A DNA stretch of 64,000 nt from JACCZX01 sp963729165 (GCA_963729165.1 CAVSMM010000008.1:1-64000); one strand, 5' to 3'. Positions 10,105-22,589 are shown, counted from the first letter of the stretch. The notes: generated by a model from the letters alone, not told the origin. A program made the numbers and translations.

Positions 10105-10409
10105 CAGTGTGTCCAACCGTCGCCCAATCGACAGCAAATAGCGGACCAGACCGCCACGCTACGCCTAATCAAACTTCCCACCCTGCGATTGCGTCGACTC
10201 GACCAGGCGCCTCGGGCGTTAGCTTCGGCACGACCGCGCGCTGGAGATGCTCACCACACCGTTGCGTTGACCGGTTCAATCCGCCATGGACAGCGGTCCC
10301 TAGAAGAACCTTGCAGCTTGAGCGTAATGTCGCTTCGGGCACGCTACGACAGTGCATTTCGCTAATGCTGCCCAAGGAGTTTGCGACCCTTCGGCCAATC
10401 GTCTATCGT

Positions 10410-10494
10410 GAGCCTCGCGTTGGGGGTACTCGCATGTCGATGCAGTTGAGAGAGTCCCCTTGAACCTGATGCGGTTAAGACCGCCGGAGGAAAA
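10410..10494 (+). promoter_or_regulatory. TPP riboswitch (THI element) upstream of thiC
   Basis: The leader carries the conserved THI-box core: GTTGGGGGT (10419-10427), TTGAGAGAGTCCCCTTGAAC (10446-10465), CTGATGCGGTTAAGACCGCC and a purine-rich GGAGGAAA that is also the Shine-Dalgarno of thiC. The Shine-Dalgarno lies inside the aptamer's 3' strand. Control by sequestering the ribosome-binding site when TPP is bound is therefore the likely mechanism. Confidence 0.93.
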
Positions 10495-10496
10495 CG

Positions 10497-12368
<1,872 letters not shown>

Positions 12369-12464
12369 CGCCTGAGTTGCTTGGTGTTTGCACTCGGTTG
12401 AGCGCGCCGTCGACGTGTCGTCGCTGCGTACAATCTTTTGCTCTTGATCCGTTGATACGACCCC

Positions 12465-13997
12465 TTGAAGAACAAGAAGCTCGTTGTCGCGACGCTGGTG
12501 TTCGCCGTGCTCGCCGGCGGCGGCTGGTACTGGTGGTCGAATCGGCAGACCGAAGCGCCCGCGTTTCGCACGGCCAAGGTCGAGCGCGGGCCGATCACCG
12601 CAACCGTGTCGTCCACCGGCACGTTGAATCCGGTGACATCGGTGCAGGTGGGCACGCAGGTATCAGGGCAGATTCAGCAGCTCTTCGTTGACTTCAATTC
12701 GCCGGTAAAAAAAGGCGAGCTGATTGCGCGCATCGACCCCGAAACGTTTACGTATCGCCTGCGGCAAGCAGAAGCGGATCTCGAATCGGCGCGCTCGAGC
12801 GTGGGGCGGGCTCAGGTCGCACAGGTCATCGCCGATCGCGATTTGAAGCGCACGAAGGAGCTTGTGTCGCGCAACTTCGTGTCGCCGGCCGAGCTCGATC
12901 GTGCGCAATCGACCTTCGATCTTGCCGCCGCCGAGGTGCGCACCGCACAAGCTGTCGTGCAGCAGCGTGCCGCGCAAGTGGCGACAGCCCGAGTCGATTT
13001 GTCGCGCACCGAGATTCGTGCGCCGGTCGATGGCGTCGTGATCAAGCGCAGCGTCGATGTCGGTCAAACGGTCGCCGCGAGCTTGCAAGCACCCGAACTG
13101 TTCGTCATCGCAAAGGATTTGCGCGACATGCAGGTCGACACGTCGATCGATGAGGCCGACGTCGGGCGCGTCAAGCCCGGACTACGCGCGACCTTTACCG
13201 TCGACGCCTTCCCGGGTCGGCAGTTTGCGGGCGAAGTGAGAAGCGTTCGCAAAGCGGCGCAGAACGTGCAGAACGTTGTCACCTACATCGCCATCATCTC
13301 CGCGAATAATGACCGTGGAGAGTTATTGCCGGGTATGACCGCCAACGTCCGCATCGTGACCGATACGCGCGACTCGGTGCTCAAGGTGCCGAACGCTGCG
13401 CTGCGCTTTCGGCCTCCGGGTGAGAGTGCCGCAGCAAAAGGTGATGCCGCAAAGAGCGAAGGCCAGGGCAAGGCCGTGCAAGGTGCGGAGGCAAGCGCGA
13501 GCAAGGGTGCTGGTAGTAGTGGAGGCGGCGGAGGTCAAATGAATCAGTTCCGCGAGCGCATCGTGACCGAGTTGAAGATGGATGCCGAGCAGCAGCAGCG
13601 ACTCGATCCGATCTTCGCCGAAATGCGCAACAAGTTCATGGGTCTGCGCGATCTGCCAGAAGAAGCACGCGCGCGGCAGAGCGCTGCGATTCGCTCCGAC
13701 ATGCGAGCTCGTGTCGAAGAAATTCTGAAACCGGAGCAGAAGGCGCGTTACGGCGAGATTGTCATCGAGCTGGCCGGCCGTGCGGGCGGCGGTCAGACCG
13801 CACGTGGTCGCATTTACCTGTTGGAAAGTGGCAAGCCGAAGGCGATAGACGTCCGGGTCGGTTTATCCGATGGAGCGATGAGTGAGGTCGGCGGTGATGG
13901 AATAGCCGAAGGCGCCGAAGTCATCATCGGCCTGCAAGGCGGAGCACCCTCGACCGCACCCGCCCAGAAAGGCAGCCCGCCGAGGATGTTTTTCTGA
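12465..13997 (+). CDS. macA: MacA-like periplasmic adaptor of an ABC efflux system, with Spy-like insert
   Basis: Membrane-fusion protein linking a MacB-type ABC pump to an outer-membrane channel. An N-terminal anchor (LVVATLVFAVLAGGGWYWW) is followed by the lipoyl/beta-barrel region (TVSSTGTLNPVTSVQVGTQV), a long coiled coil (residues about 95-165) and TEIRAPVDGVVIKRSVDVGQ. Between the barrel and the last domain lies a Gly/Ala-rich linker (residues about 320-360). A helical segment follows (TELKMDAEQQQRLDPIFAEM ... EEILKPEQKARYGEIV) that resembles the Spy/CpxP LTXXQ pattern. The start is TTG at 12465 without a strong ribosome-binding site. It overlaps the ATPase gene by one base, so macA and macB halves are one operon. 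Confidence 0.9.
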   Translation: MKNKKLVVATLVFAVLAGGGWYWWSNRQTEAPAFRTAKVERGPITATVSSTGTLNPVTSVQVGTQVSGQIQQLFVDFNSPVKKGELIARIDPETFTYRLRQAEADLESARSSVGRAQVAQVIADRDLKRTKELVSRNFVSPAELDRAQSTFDLAAAEVRTAQAVVQQRAAQVATARVDLSRTEIRAPVDGVVIKRSVDVGQTVAASLQAPELFVIAKDLRDMQVDTSIDEADVGRVKPGLRATFTVDAFPGRQFAGEVRSVRKAAQNVQNVVTYIAIISANNDRGELLPGMTANVRIVTDTRDSVLKVPNAALRFRPPGESAAAKGDAAKSEGQGKAVQGAEASASKGAGSSGGGGGQMNQFRERIVTELKMDAEQQQRLDPIFAEMRNKFMGLRDLPEEARARQSAAIRSDMRARVEEILKPEQKARYGEIVIELAGRAGGGQTARGRIYLLESGKPKAIDVRVGLSDGAMSEVGGDGIAEGAEVIIGLQGGAPSTAPAQKGSPPRMFF

Positions 13998-14671
13998 TGG
14001 CTGAGCCGCTGATCCGCGTTGTCGGTCTGACCAAGGACTATGTGCTGGGCGACAACGTCGTGCATGCGCTCGCGGGTGTTTCGCTGGACATCGCTGCGGG
14101 CGATTTTGTCGCGGTCATGGGGCCATCGGGTTCTGGCAAATCCACGTTCATGAACATGGTCGGCTGTCTTGACCGTCCGACGTCGGGCAACTACTGGCTC
14201 GCCGGCGAAGACGTTGCGCGCATGAATGCGGACGATCTGGCAGCAGTGCGCAACCGGCGCATCGGTTTTGTATTCCAGCAGTTCAATTTGCTGGCGCGCA
14301 CCAGCGCGCTGGAGAACGTCGAGTTGCCGCTGATGTACGCCAACGTTTCGGTCAGTGACCGCCACGCCCGTGCGTTGGAAAAGTTGAAGCAGGTCGGGCT
14401 TGGCGATCGTGCCGATCATCAGCCTTCACAACTGTCGGGTGGGCAGCAGCAGCGCGTGGCAATCGCGCGCGCATTGGTCAACAATCCCGCGCTGATTCTC
14501 GCCGACGAGCCGACCGGCGCGCTCGACTCGCGCACCAGCGTTGAAATCATGGCGCTGCTGCAGGAACTGAACGCCGGCGGCATGACGATCGTGCTGGTGA
14601 CGCATGAGCACGACGTGGCCGCGTTTGCCTCGCGCGAAGTCCATTTTCGAGACGGCAAAGTGGTCACGTGA
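13997..14671 (+). CDS. macB: MacB-type ABC transporter ATP-binding protein
   Basis: ATPase of the efflux or lipoprotein-type ABC family (LolD/MacB). The complete 224-residue sequence has Walker A GPSGSGKSTFMNMVG, FVFQQFNLLARTSALENVEL (Q-loop and following), signature LSGGQQQRVAIARALV, Walker B ALILADEPTGALDS and the H-loop in VLVTHEHDVAAF. It begins on the last base of the adaptor stop and is followed 63 bases later by the permease gene. The ATPase and permease, fused in E. coli MacB, are separate here. It probably energises export of a macrolide, peptide or siderophore-like substrate; the substrate cannot be read from sequence. Confidence 0.93.
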   Translation: MAEPLIRVVGLTKDYVLGDNVVHALAGVSLDIAAGDFVAVMGPSGSGKSTFMNMVGCLDRPTSGNYWLAGEDVARMNADDLAAVRNRRIGFVFQQFNLLARTSALENVELPLMYANVSVSDRHARALEKLKQVGLGDRADHQPSQLSGGQQQRVAIARALVNNPALILADEPTGALDSRTSVEIMALLQELNAGGMTIVLVTHEHDVAAFASREVHFRDGKVVT

Positions 14672-14734
14672 TCAGCGGCAGGAGCCGCGCTCGGCGCTTG
14701 ATTCGCTCGCTGAGCTCGACGTCGGAGTGAGCGC

Positions 14735-15967
<1,233 letters not shown>

Positions 15968-15983
15968 CGGCTTGAATGAAAAA

Positions 15984-16005
15984 AGGCGTCTCCGCGACGC
16001 CTTTA
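15984..16005 (+). terminator. Intrinsic terminator after the MacAB operon
   Basis: AGGCGTC pairs with GACGCCT around TCCGC, preceded by an A-run and followed by TTTATT. It lies 17 bases after the permease stop. Confidence 0.75.
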
Positions 16006-16009
16006 TTGC

Positions 16010-17652
16010 ATGCTTGTATCAGCGGCGATGCGCGAGCATCGCAGGATGCTTGCCCGCACTGCGCCGCACGTTTCGCGAAACCTCATCGCTTGGCTGGTAC
16101 TCGCGCTGGTAACCGACGTCGCTGCCGCAAATTCGTTGTCGGCCGCGTTCAGTGAGATGGATCTGCACCGGCGGCTTTGGATGGCCGCCATTGGTGGATT
16201 CAGTCTTGCCGCCGCGTTCGCAATGCTGGCGTTCGAGCTGCGGTCACGGCGGATCTCGATCGCGCTGCGCCGCCTGACGGATCTGGCAGCCACCGTCGAC
16301 GGCAGGCTGCCGGAAGAAACGCGCCGGCAGCGCGTGGCGACCGAGCTGACGCGCTTGTCCGACGAGATTTTGTATTCGTCGCAGCGCATGGGCCGCGAAA
16401 AGCGCGAGCTTGCAGGCCGGGCGGCCACATGGGAAGCCATTTTTGCGGCGTCGCTCGAAGCCTCGATCGCGCTCGACAAGGTCGGCGTCATTACGCATGT
16501 CAATCCGGCGGCCGAGCGCCTGCTTCGCGTTACCGCGCAGGAAATCGTCGGCAAAGCCGTTGGTCGACGTGATGTTGCCGCCGACTCATCGATCGCCCGA
16601 CAACGCCAATTTCGCCGGTGACTTGGCTGGCGGGCGAGCTTCGGGACGACGCCAGGAACTGGTCGCGCAGCGAAACGATGGCCGTCAGTTTCCGCTGGAG
16701 GTGTCGGTCGCCGAATTCAAGAACGGCAATGAGATTGGCTACATCGTCGGCGCACGCGATATATCGTCGCACCGCCGGTTGCGTGCCGAGCTTGCGCGGG
16801 CGCGCGAGATTGCGCCCGACGCTTCGGTCAAGTCAGCGCCGCGCACCGGCTACACGCTCGAGGAGATCTGCGGCGAGCCGATCCGGCGCCTGGCGGTGCG
16901 TGCGCAGCGCAAGGGTTTGCGCTTTCGGTATGAAGATATGGAGCTGCAAGGTTTGGCGCTGATAGGTAACGCGGCGCGACTGCGGCGCGTGCTCGCCAAT
17001 CTGATCGATAGCTCGTTGCAGGTGTGCGAATCCGGTGAGCTGATTGTTCATCTGACGCTGATTCCGCTGGAAGATCAAGAACTGCGGCTGTCGGCGTCGG
17101 TCACCGCCACCGGGATGACCGATGAACAGGCGGCGCTGATGGTGCAGCCCTATGTGGTGCAGCCGTTTGCGGGCTCCGGTCACAGCGGCGCGGTGACTGA
17201 TCGACGCATTGAATTCTTTGGAGCGCGCGTGATGGTCTCGCGCGCCGCCAACGGGGGCGTGACGTTCCAGTTCAATCAGCGGTTCGAAGCGGACCTGTCG
17301 CGTTTGTCGATCGATCTGTCGTCGACGGTACCGGCCAACAGGCCACCGGCGAGCGGCAGTGCGACGCGCTCCAAAACGCCGCCGGTGTCGCAGCCGAATG
17401 ACGAGGCGGATTTCAAGCGCGCAGCGGTACGGTTGCGCAAGAACGCGGAAAGAATCAATCTCGGCGCACTATGGGCCGAAGCTCATCGCCTAACCGGCGC
17501 GTGGCAGCGCCACGCGGCAGCCGGCGACTCTGAACGGTGACACGGGACTCGTCAGCGCGCTGTCGCATGCAGCGCGTGGCGGCGACACGACCAGCGCCAT
17601 TTTGCTGGCGCGCAAGCTGGCCGATGCACTCGAGCGCGTAGCAGCGCATTAG
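16010..17652 (+). CDS. PAS-domain membrane sensor with degenerate histidine-kinase ATPase domain (frameshifted)
   Basis: Composite of about 545 residues. There are two N-terminal hydrophobic segments (about residues 20-45 and 55-75), an amphipathic HAMP-like linker, and a PAS domain (WEAIFAASLEASIALDKVGV, ITHVNPAAERLLRV, FPLEVSVAEFKNGNEIGYIV, GARDISSHRRLRAEL). A HATPase-like stretch follows (GNAARLRRVLANLIDSSLQV). The expected N box Asn is shifted to LANLIDSS and no G1/G2 boxes are seen (TATGMTDEQAALM stands at that place). No H-box histidine of the usual ExxxHxL form is visible. The C-terminus (ALWAEAHRLTGAWQRHAAAG ... LARKLADALERVAAH) looks like an Hpt-like helical bundle. Frames break near 16560 and 17525. 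Start codons at 16010, 16028 and 16046 are all possible. Confidence 0.6.
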
Positions 17653-17688
17653 TGGCGTAGCGAATGCCTCACGCTAACATCGCGCCCG

Positions 17689-18546
17689 ATGGAATTCCTG
17701 ACTATCGTCAAGGCGGCGATCCTCGGCATCGTCGAAGGCCTGACGGAGTTTCTGCCGATTTCATCGACCGGGCACCTGATCGTTGCCAGCTCGCTGCTGA
17801 AGTTCAGCGGCGAGAAAGTGGCGACGTTCGAGATCGCGATCCAAACCGGCGCAATGTTCGCGGTGATCTGGGAATATCGGGCGAAATTGTTGGCGACAGC
17901 CGCCGGCATCGTTCGCGAGCGCACATCGCAGCGATTTGCGATCAATGTGGCAATCGCGTTTGCACCGGCGGTAGTCTTCGGCCTTGCGCTGGGTGGGTTG
18001 ATCAAGGCGCGGCTTTTCCATCCAGTGCCGGTTGCGCTCGCGTTCGTCATTGGCGGGTTGATCATTCTGTGGGTCGAGCGGCGCCACCACCGTGCCTTCG
18101 GCGAGCGCGATCTGGAAGGTGCGCGCGTCTCGAGAGTCGAGTCGGTCGACGACATGTCGCCGCTTGACGCGCTCAAAGTCGGGCTCGTGCAATGCGCTGC
18201 GCTGATTCCTGGCACCAGTCGCTCGGGTGCGACGATCATCGGCGGCATGTTGTTCGGCATGTCTCGCAAAGCAGCGACGGAGTTCAGCTTCTATCTGGCA
18301 ATCCCGACACTGATCGGCGCCGGTATCTATTCGATGTGGAAGCAGCGCGGTCTGTTCGTCGACGCCGACGTTCCGGTGTTCGCCGTGGGGCTGATCTTCG
18401 CGTTCGTGTCCGCGTTGATATGCATTCGCTGGCTCATTCGTTACCTGACGACGCATGACTTCACGGTCTTCGCGTGGTATCGAATCGCGTTTGGCGGCGT
18501 CATCTTGTTGACTTCGTATCTGGGCTGGGTCGACTGGGCGCGATGA
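17689..18546 (+). CDS. uppP: Undecaprenyl-diphosphatase UppP (BacA)
   Basis: Integral membrane phosphatase that recycles undecaprenyl pyrophosphate to the monophosphate carrier for cell-wall synthesis and can confer bacitracin resistance. At 285 residues it has the family's usual length. Both hallmark motifs are intact: GLTEFLPISSTGHLIV near residue 15 with the catalytic Glu, and PGTSRSGATIIGGMLFGMSR near residue 175. Multiple transmembrane helices are evident. ATG 17689 lies 36 bases after the sensor gene. The stop region overlaps the start of the DUF6498 gene, so the two are probably cotranscribed. Confidence 0.97.
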   Translation: MEFLTIVKAAILGIVEGLTEFLPISSTGHLIVASSLLKFSGEKVATFEIAIQTGAMFAVIWEYRAKLLATAAGIVRERTSQRFAINVAIAFAPAVVFGLALGGLIKARLFHPVPVALAFVIGGLIILWVERRHHRAFGERDLEGARVSRVESVDDMSPLDALKVGLVQCAALIPGTSRSGATIIGGMLFGMSRKAATEFSFYLAIPTLIGAGIYSMWKQRGLFVDADVPVFAVGLIFAFVSALICIRWLIRYLTTHDFTVFAWYRIAFGGVILLTSYLGWVDWAR

Positions 18547-19250
18547 TGGACGAAGCGGAAAAGTGGCGCGGAGTCGACCTGACGCTCGCGATAGGCGCCG
18601 TCTGTGATCGTCGCTTACGGCGTGCTGGTGCTCGACTGGTCGGTGTTTGTCGTCATCGCGCTTTTCTGGTTTGAGAACGTCGTGATCGGCGTGCTGCAAC
18701 GTTGCGAAGATGTTGATCAGCGGCGCGCGTATGGGAAGCCTCGGCCTGATCGCTGCGTTCGCGTTAGGCGTGTTCTTCACCGTGCACTACGGCATGTTTA
18801 CCGTGGTCCACGGGGTGTTCGTCGCCTCGCTGTTCGGTAAAGCGGAGCTCGGCGGCTCGCTGAGCGGGTTATTCGAGCCGCTCGGTACGCATGCTGGGTT
18901 ACCTGCTGACGGACCGCGATGGTTGGTTTGCCGCGGCCGGTATCGCCTTGCTGCAGACCGCCGCGTTCTTTCGCTGGTGGGTCGCCACGCGCGAACAGCC
19001 TGCGCCGTTGCCGATGCTGATGTTTGCTCCGTATGGCCGCATCGTCGTCCTTCACGTTACCGTCATCGTCAGCGGCATTCTGGTTGGCATGTTGCAGCAG
19101 CCAGTGCTCGGAGCGCTATTTCTAATCGTGCTGAAGTTGGCGTTCGATATCGCTTCTGTCAGCAAGACGAACATTGGAAAGGGACGATCGCCGCTGCTGC
19201 CTGTCCACCGTCTTATCATTTCTCGGGAAGACGATGCAACGCGCCCGTGA
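18543..19250 (+). CDS. DUF6498-like membrane protein (frameshifted)
   Basis: Uncharacterised integral membrane protein. The repaired sequence starts MMDEAEKWRGVDLTLAIGA and has four or more hydrophobic stretches: VIVAYGVLVLDWSVFVVIAL, then FWFENVVIGVL, LGLIAAFALGVFFTVHYGMF, YGRIVVLHVTVIVSGILVGM and LGALFLIVLKLAFDIASV. The FWxENVxxG and FxVHYGMF patterns are what I associate with DUF6498. Breaks lie near 18600, 18705 and 18885. The last frame runs into the next gene, so the true stop may be a little before 19234. It lies tightly between uppP and the AAA ATPase. Confidence 0.6.
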
Positions 19251-20761
19251 CGAAGTGCAGGAGCTGTGCGCGTTGCTGCGTTCACGCTTTCCGATCATTC
19301 TGATCGCGTCGCACGAAGAACCACGCATTCTCGAGTTGCTCGCCAAGGCGGCGAACCTGGAGAGCCAGGTACTGATGACGTGGAGCATCACGTGCGGCAT
19401 CCGCCGCCACGGCAAGGAAGAAGCGATTTATCAAACCAACGATCTGCTCGACGTACTGAAGCACATCGACAAGACCGCGCAGAACGGCATTTACGTGCTG
19501 TGCGATGCGCATCCGGGGTTCAAGGATCCGATCTCGATGCGGCTGATCCGCGAGATCGCGCTATCGCATTCCAAGTCAGCTCGCACGCTGGTGTTCATCA
19601 GCCCGCGGCTCGATGAATTACCGTCCGAAGTGCTGCGGCTGTCTGCCCACTTTCATCCGCAGCTCCCCGATCGCGATGCGATTCGCGCCATCGTCAACGA
19701 GGAAGCGAAGCGTTACGAAAATCAAACCGGCGAGCGGCCGCGCGGTGACAAGCACGCGCTCGAGATGCTGATCATGCATCTGCTCGGCATGGAACAGGAT
19801 GACGTGCGGCGACTGGTGCGGCAGGCGCTGCGTGACGATGGCGCGATCAGCCAGGACGACCTTCGACGCGTTCTCGCGACCAAGTACGAAGCGCTCGGCG
19901 GCGCCGCCTCGCTGGCGTACGAGGAGAGCAAGGTCAAGTTCAGCGACGTCGGTGGGCTGGCTCGGCTGAAGCACTGGATATCGTTGCGCCGTAAGCCGTT
20001 TCTCGATCCAAGTGCTGCCAATGTCGATCGACCGAAGGGCATCGTCTTGCTTGGCGTGCAGGGCGGCGGAAAGAGTCTGGCGGCGCGCGCGGTAGCCGGC
20101 GAGTGGGGCGTGCCGTTGATGCGGCTCGATTTCGGTGCGCTCTACAACAAGTACTACGGCGAAACCGAGCGCAATCTGCGCAATGCGTTTGCTGCTGCAG
20201 AGGCGATGTCGCCGTGCGTGCTGTGGGTCGACGAGATCGAAAAGGGAATTTCAGTCGATAGCGGTGACGGGGACGGCGGCGTATCGCGCCGCGTGCTCGG
20301 AAGTCTGCTGACGTGGATGTCGGAGCGCACCGAGCCGGTGTTTATCGTTGCGACGTCGAACGATATTTCGCAGCTGCCGCCCGAACTGATCCGCAAAGGA
20401 CGTTTCGATGAAATTTTCTTTGTCGATTTTCCAAGCGACGAGGCGCGCGTTCAGATCGCGACGATTCATCTGAAAAAGCGCGGCTACGATCCGGCGCAGT
20501 TCGACGTGCGCGGGCTTGGCCAAGTTGTCGGAGGGATATTCGGGCGCCGAAATCGAACAGGCGATCGTCTCGGCGTCGTTCGAAGCGCGCGCGCGCAATG
20601 AAGCACTGCGCCCGGCAGATATTCTTGCCGAGATCGAGCGCACGCGGCCGCTTTCGGTCGTAATGGCCGAGAGGATCGACGAACTGCGCGCGTGGGCGGC
20701 CGAACGCGCCGTGTTCGCCGACGACGACCTCAGCGTGTCACGGTCGTCGGCAGAAAACTAG
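19234..20761 (+). CDS. AAA-family ATPase, Ycf46-like (one frameshift)
   Basis: Cytoplasmic AAA ATPase of about 508 residues. The N-terminal half (RSRFPIILIASHEEPRILEL ... TLVFISPRLDELPSEVLRLS) resembles the degenerate first module of Ycf46-type proteins. The C-terminal half is a complete AAA module: Walker A GVQGGGKSLAARAVAGEW, Walker B CVLWVDEIEKGI, sensor IFIVATSNDISQLPPEL-type region (VFIVATSNDI), arginine finger RKGRFDEIFFVDFP, and lid GYSGAEIEQAIVSASFEAR after a break at about 20515. Preferred start ATG 19234. Its 3' end overlaps trmB on the other strand by 24 bases. Its function in heterotrophs is unknown to me. Confidence 0.82.
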
Positions 20762-21495
20762 ATCGTAAGTCGCGTGGCCTAAGCCGCTCGCCGCGCGCGT
20801 GGAACTTGGTCACGGGCCGCGCACAGAGTGGATTTTCCGGAGCCGGCGAATAACCCGTGTGCAGATTGACCAGCTGCGGTTTCCGCACCGAGCACTTGAA
20901 GTGCTTGTTGCGCGTAGTCTTCCCAGTCGGTGGCGAAGTGGACGTAGCCGTGCGGCTCGAGCCGGTCCGCCAGCGCTGACACAAACGCGGGCTGCAGCAA
21001 CCGTCGCTTGTGGTGCCGCTTTTTCGGCCACGGGTCAGGGAAAAAAATGTGGATACCGGCCAGCGAGCTCGGCGCAATCATGTCGCGCACGACCTCAACC
21101 GCATCGTGATGCACGATACGTACGTTGGTGAGTCCGTGTTCGTCGATGCCTTTGAGCAACGCTCCGACGCCTGCAGAAAACACTTCGATGCCGAGAAAGT
21201 TGATGTCTGGCCGCGCTTGAGCGATCGCAACCGTCGTTTCGCCCATCCCGCAGCCGATTTCGAGGACCGTAGGCGCGTCGCGGTTGAAGGTTTCGGCAAG
21301 ATCGAGCCGAGTGGCTGCGTACGCAACGCCGAACGACGGAAGCAACTGATCAAACGCCTGCTGCTGGGCTCGTGTAATGCGACCACGCCGCAGCACATAG
21401 CTGCGAATGTGCAAGTGTGCCGGGTCGCCGGCCGTCGGGTGCTCCGAAGTATGTTCCGGCGTCGTATCGACGTTTGCCGGTGGCCGATTGTTCAA
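20738..21495 (-). CDS. trmB: tRNA (guanine-N7-)-methyltransferase TrmB (frameshifted near 3' end)
   Basis: SAM-dependent enzyme that makes m7G46 in tRNA. The SAM site PTVLEIGCGMGETTVAIA, NFLGIEVFSAGVGALL and the family signature HIFFPDPWPKKRHHKRRLLQ are intact. The last 50 residues are recovered only after a frame change near 20890: QLVNLHTGYSPAPENPLCAR, then VTKFHARGERL and GHATYDLVFCRRP, the conserved TKFxxRG ... WDLVF-type tail. This puts the stop at 20738. ATG 21495 overlaps the thiG stop, so trmB is the last gene of a thiS-thiG-trmB unit. Confidence 0.92.
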
Positions 21496-22289
21496 GCCGC
21501 TTTGCTCGGTGCGATGACGCCGCTGGTCGGTGAGCTCGGGCTCGCGCTGTAAAGCTTCTTTGGCATACGGCCGGCGAGGAATGCTTCGCGGCCGGCTTCA
21601 ACGGCCTTGCGCATCGCACTCGCCATTTTGACCGGATGCTTTGCGTGTGCAACGGCGGTGTTCATCAGCACTCCGGCGCAGCCGAGCTCCATCGCAATCG
21701 TCGCATCGCTGGCGGTGCCGACCCCCGCATCCACGATGACCGGCACCGTGGCCTTCTCAAGGATCAGCTGAATGTTCCACGGATTCAGAATCCCCATCCC
21801 CGAACCAATCAGCGACGCCAGCGGCATGACAGCGACGCAGCCAATCGACTGCAGCGTCTGCGCCTGAATCGGGTCGTCGCTGCAATAGACCATGACTTCA
21901 AACCCCTCTCGCACAAGTTGCTCGGCGGCCTTGATCGTTTCGGGCATGTTCGGATACAGCGTTTGCGGATCGCCAAGCACTTCGAGCTTCGTGAGTGCAT
22001 GGCCATCGAGCAGCTCGCGCGCCAGCCGCAGCGTACGCACGGCATCGTCGGCCGTATAACAGCCGGCGCTGTTGGGCAACATCGTGTACTTCGACGGTGG
22101 CAGCACGTCGAGCAGATTGGGCTCGCCCCGCGTCTGACCAATATTCGTGCGGCGGATCGCCACCGTGATGATCTGTGCGCCGCTCGCCTCGACTGCCGAT
22201 TTTGTCTGGTTAAGGTCCTTGTACTTGCCGGTGCCGAGCAGCAATCGTGAACCGAACCTGCGCGCGCCGATGATCAAGTCATCGTTCAT
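21492..22289 (-). CDS. thiG: Thiazole synthase ThiG
   Basis: Forms the thiazole phosphate ring of thiamine from deoxyxylulose phosphate, dehydroglycine and ThiS-thiocarboxylate. The 265-residue sequence is complete: FGSRLLLGTGKYKDLNQTKS with the catalytic Lys region, ASGAQIITVAIRRTNIG, LPNSAGCYTADDAVRTLRLA, KLEVLGDPQTLYPN, PLASLIGSGMGILNP and PVIVDAGVGTASDATIAMEL. Its start overlaps the thiS stop and its stop overlaps the trmB start. Only thiS, thiG and trmB are linked here. thiC is 10 kb away on the other strand, and no thiO/thiH, thiE or thiD is seen. Confidence 0.97.
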   Translation of the reverse strand: MNDDLIIGARRFGSRLLLGTGKYKDLNQTKSAVEASGAQIITVAIRRTNIGQTRGEPNLLDVLPPSKYTMLPNSAGCYTADDAVRTLRLARELLDGHALTKLEVLGDPQTLYPNMPETIKAAEQLVREGFEVMVYCSDDPIQAQTLQSIGCVAVMPLASLIGSGMGILNPWNIQLILEKATVPVIVDAGVGTASDATIAMELGCAGVLMNTAVAHAKHPVKMASAMRKAVEAGREAFLAGRMPKKLYSASPSSPTSGVIAPSKAA

Positions 22290-22504
22290 CAGCCGCCTCC
22301 GACCGCGATCACGATCTCGAGCCGATCGCCGCTGCTGAGCTCGGTCGAACCGTGCTGGCTTTTCGGCACGATCTCGCCGTTCCGCTCGACGGCAACGCGT
22401 TTGCCGGCGGTGTCGAGCTGCGCGAGCAACTGCGCAACAGTCGTTGCGGGCGGCAAGTTGCGCCTATGTCCGTTTACCGCAACCGAGATAGAAGTTGTGC
22501 TCAT
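22289..22504 (-). CDS. thiS: Sulfur carrier protein ThiS
   Basis: Ubiquitin-like protein of 71 residues whose C-terminal GG is thiocarboxylated to donate sulfur for thiazole formation. It shows the beta-grasp opening ISVAVNGHRRNLPPATTVAQ, VAVERNGEIVPKSQ, GDRLEIVIAVGGG and the essential terminal Gly-Gly. The start ATG is only 11 bases after the CCA of an upstream co-oriented tRNA-Gly. It has no recognisable Shine-Dalgarno, so it may depend on processing of a tRNA-mRNA transcript. No TPP switch is visible upstream. Confidence 0.95.
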   Translation of the reverse strand: MSTTSISVAVNGHRRNLPPATTVAQLLAQLDTAGKRVAVERNGEIVPKSQHGSTELSSGDRLEIVIAVGGG

Positions 22505-22515
22505 TACCAGTTAGT

Positions 22516-22589
22516 TGGAGCGGGTGATGGGGATCGAACCCACGTCTTGAGCTTGGGAAGCTCAGGTCCTGCCATTGAACGACACCCGC
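22516..22589 (-). tRNA. tRNA-Gly (CCC)
   Basis: Cloverleaf on the minus strand: acceptor GCGGGTG pairs with CACCCGC, the anticodon stem is TGAGC/GCTCA with loop TTCCCAA (anticodon CCC), and the T-arm is GTGGG TTCGATC CCCAT. The CCA end is genomically encoded. It lies immediately upstream of thiS on the same strand. Confidence 0.95.

Noticed and set aside
17761..18780. 339-codon minus-strand open frame across uppP
   Set aside because: It is Arg/His/Gln-rich with no family resemblance, and lies exactly antisense to a perfect uppP. It is a high-GC shadow frame.
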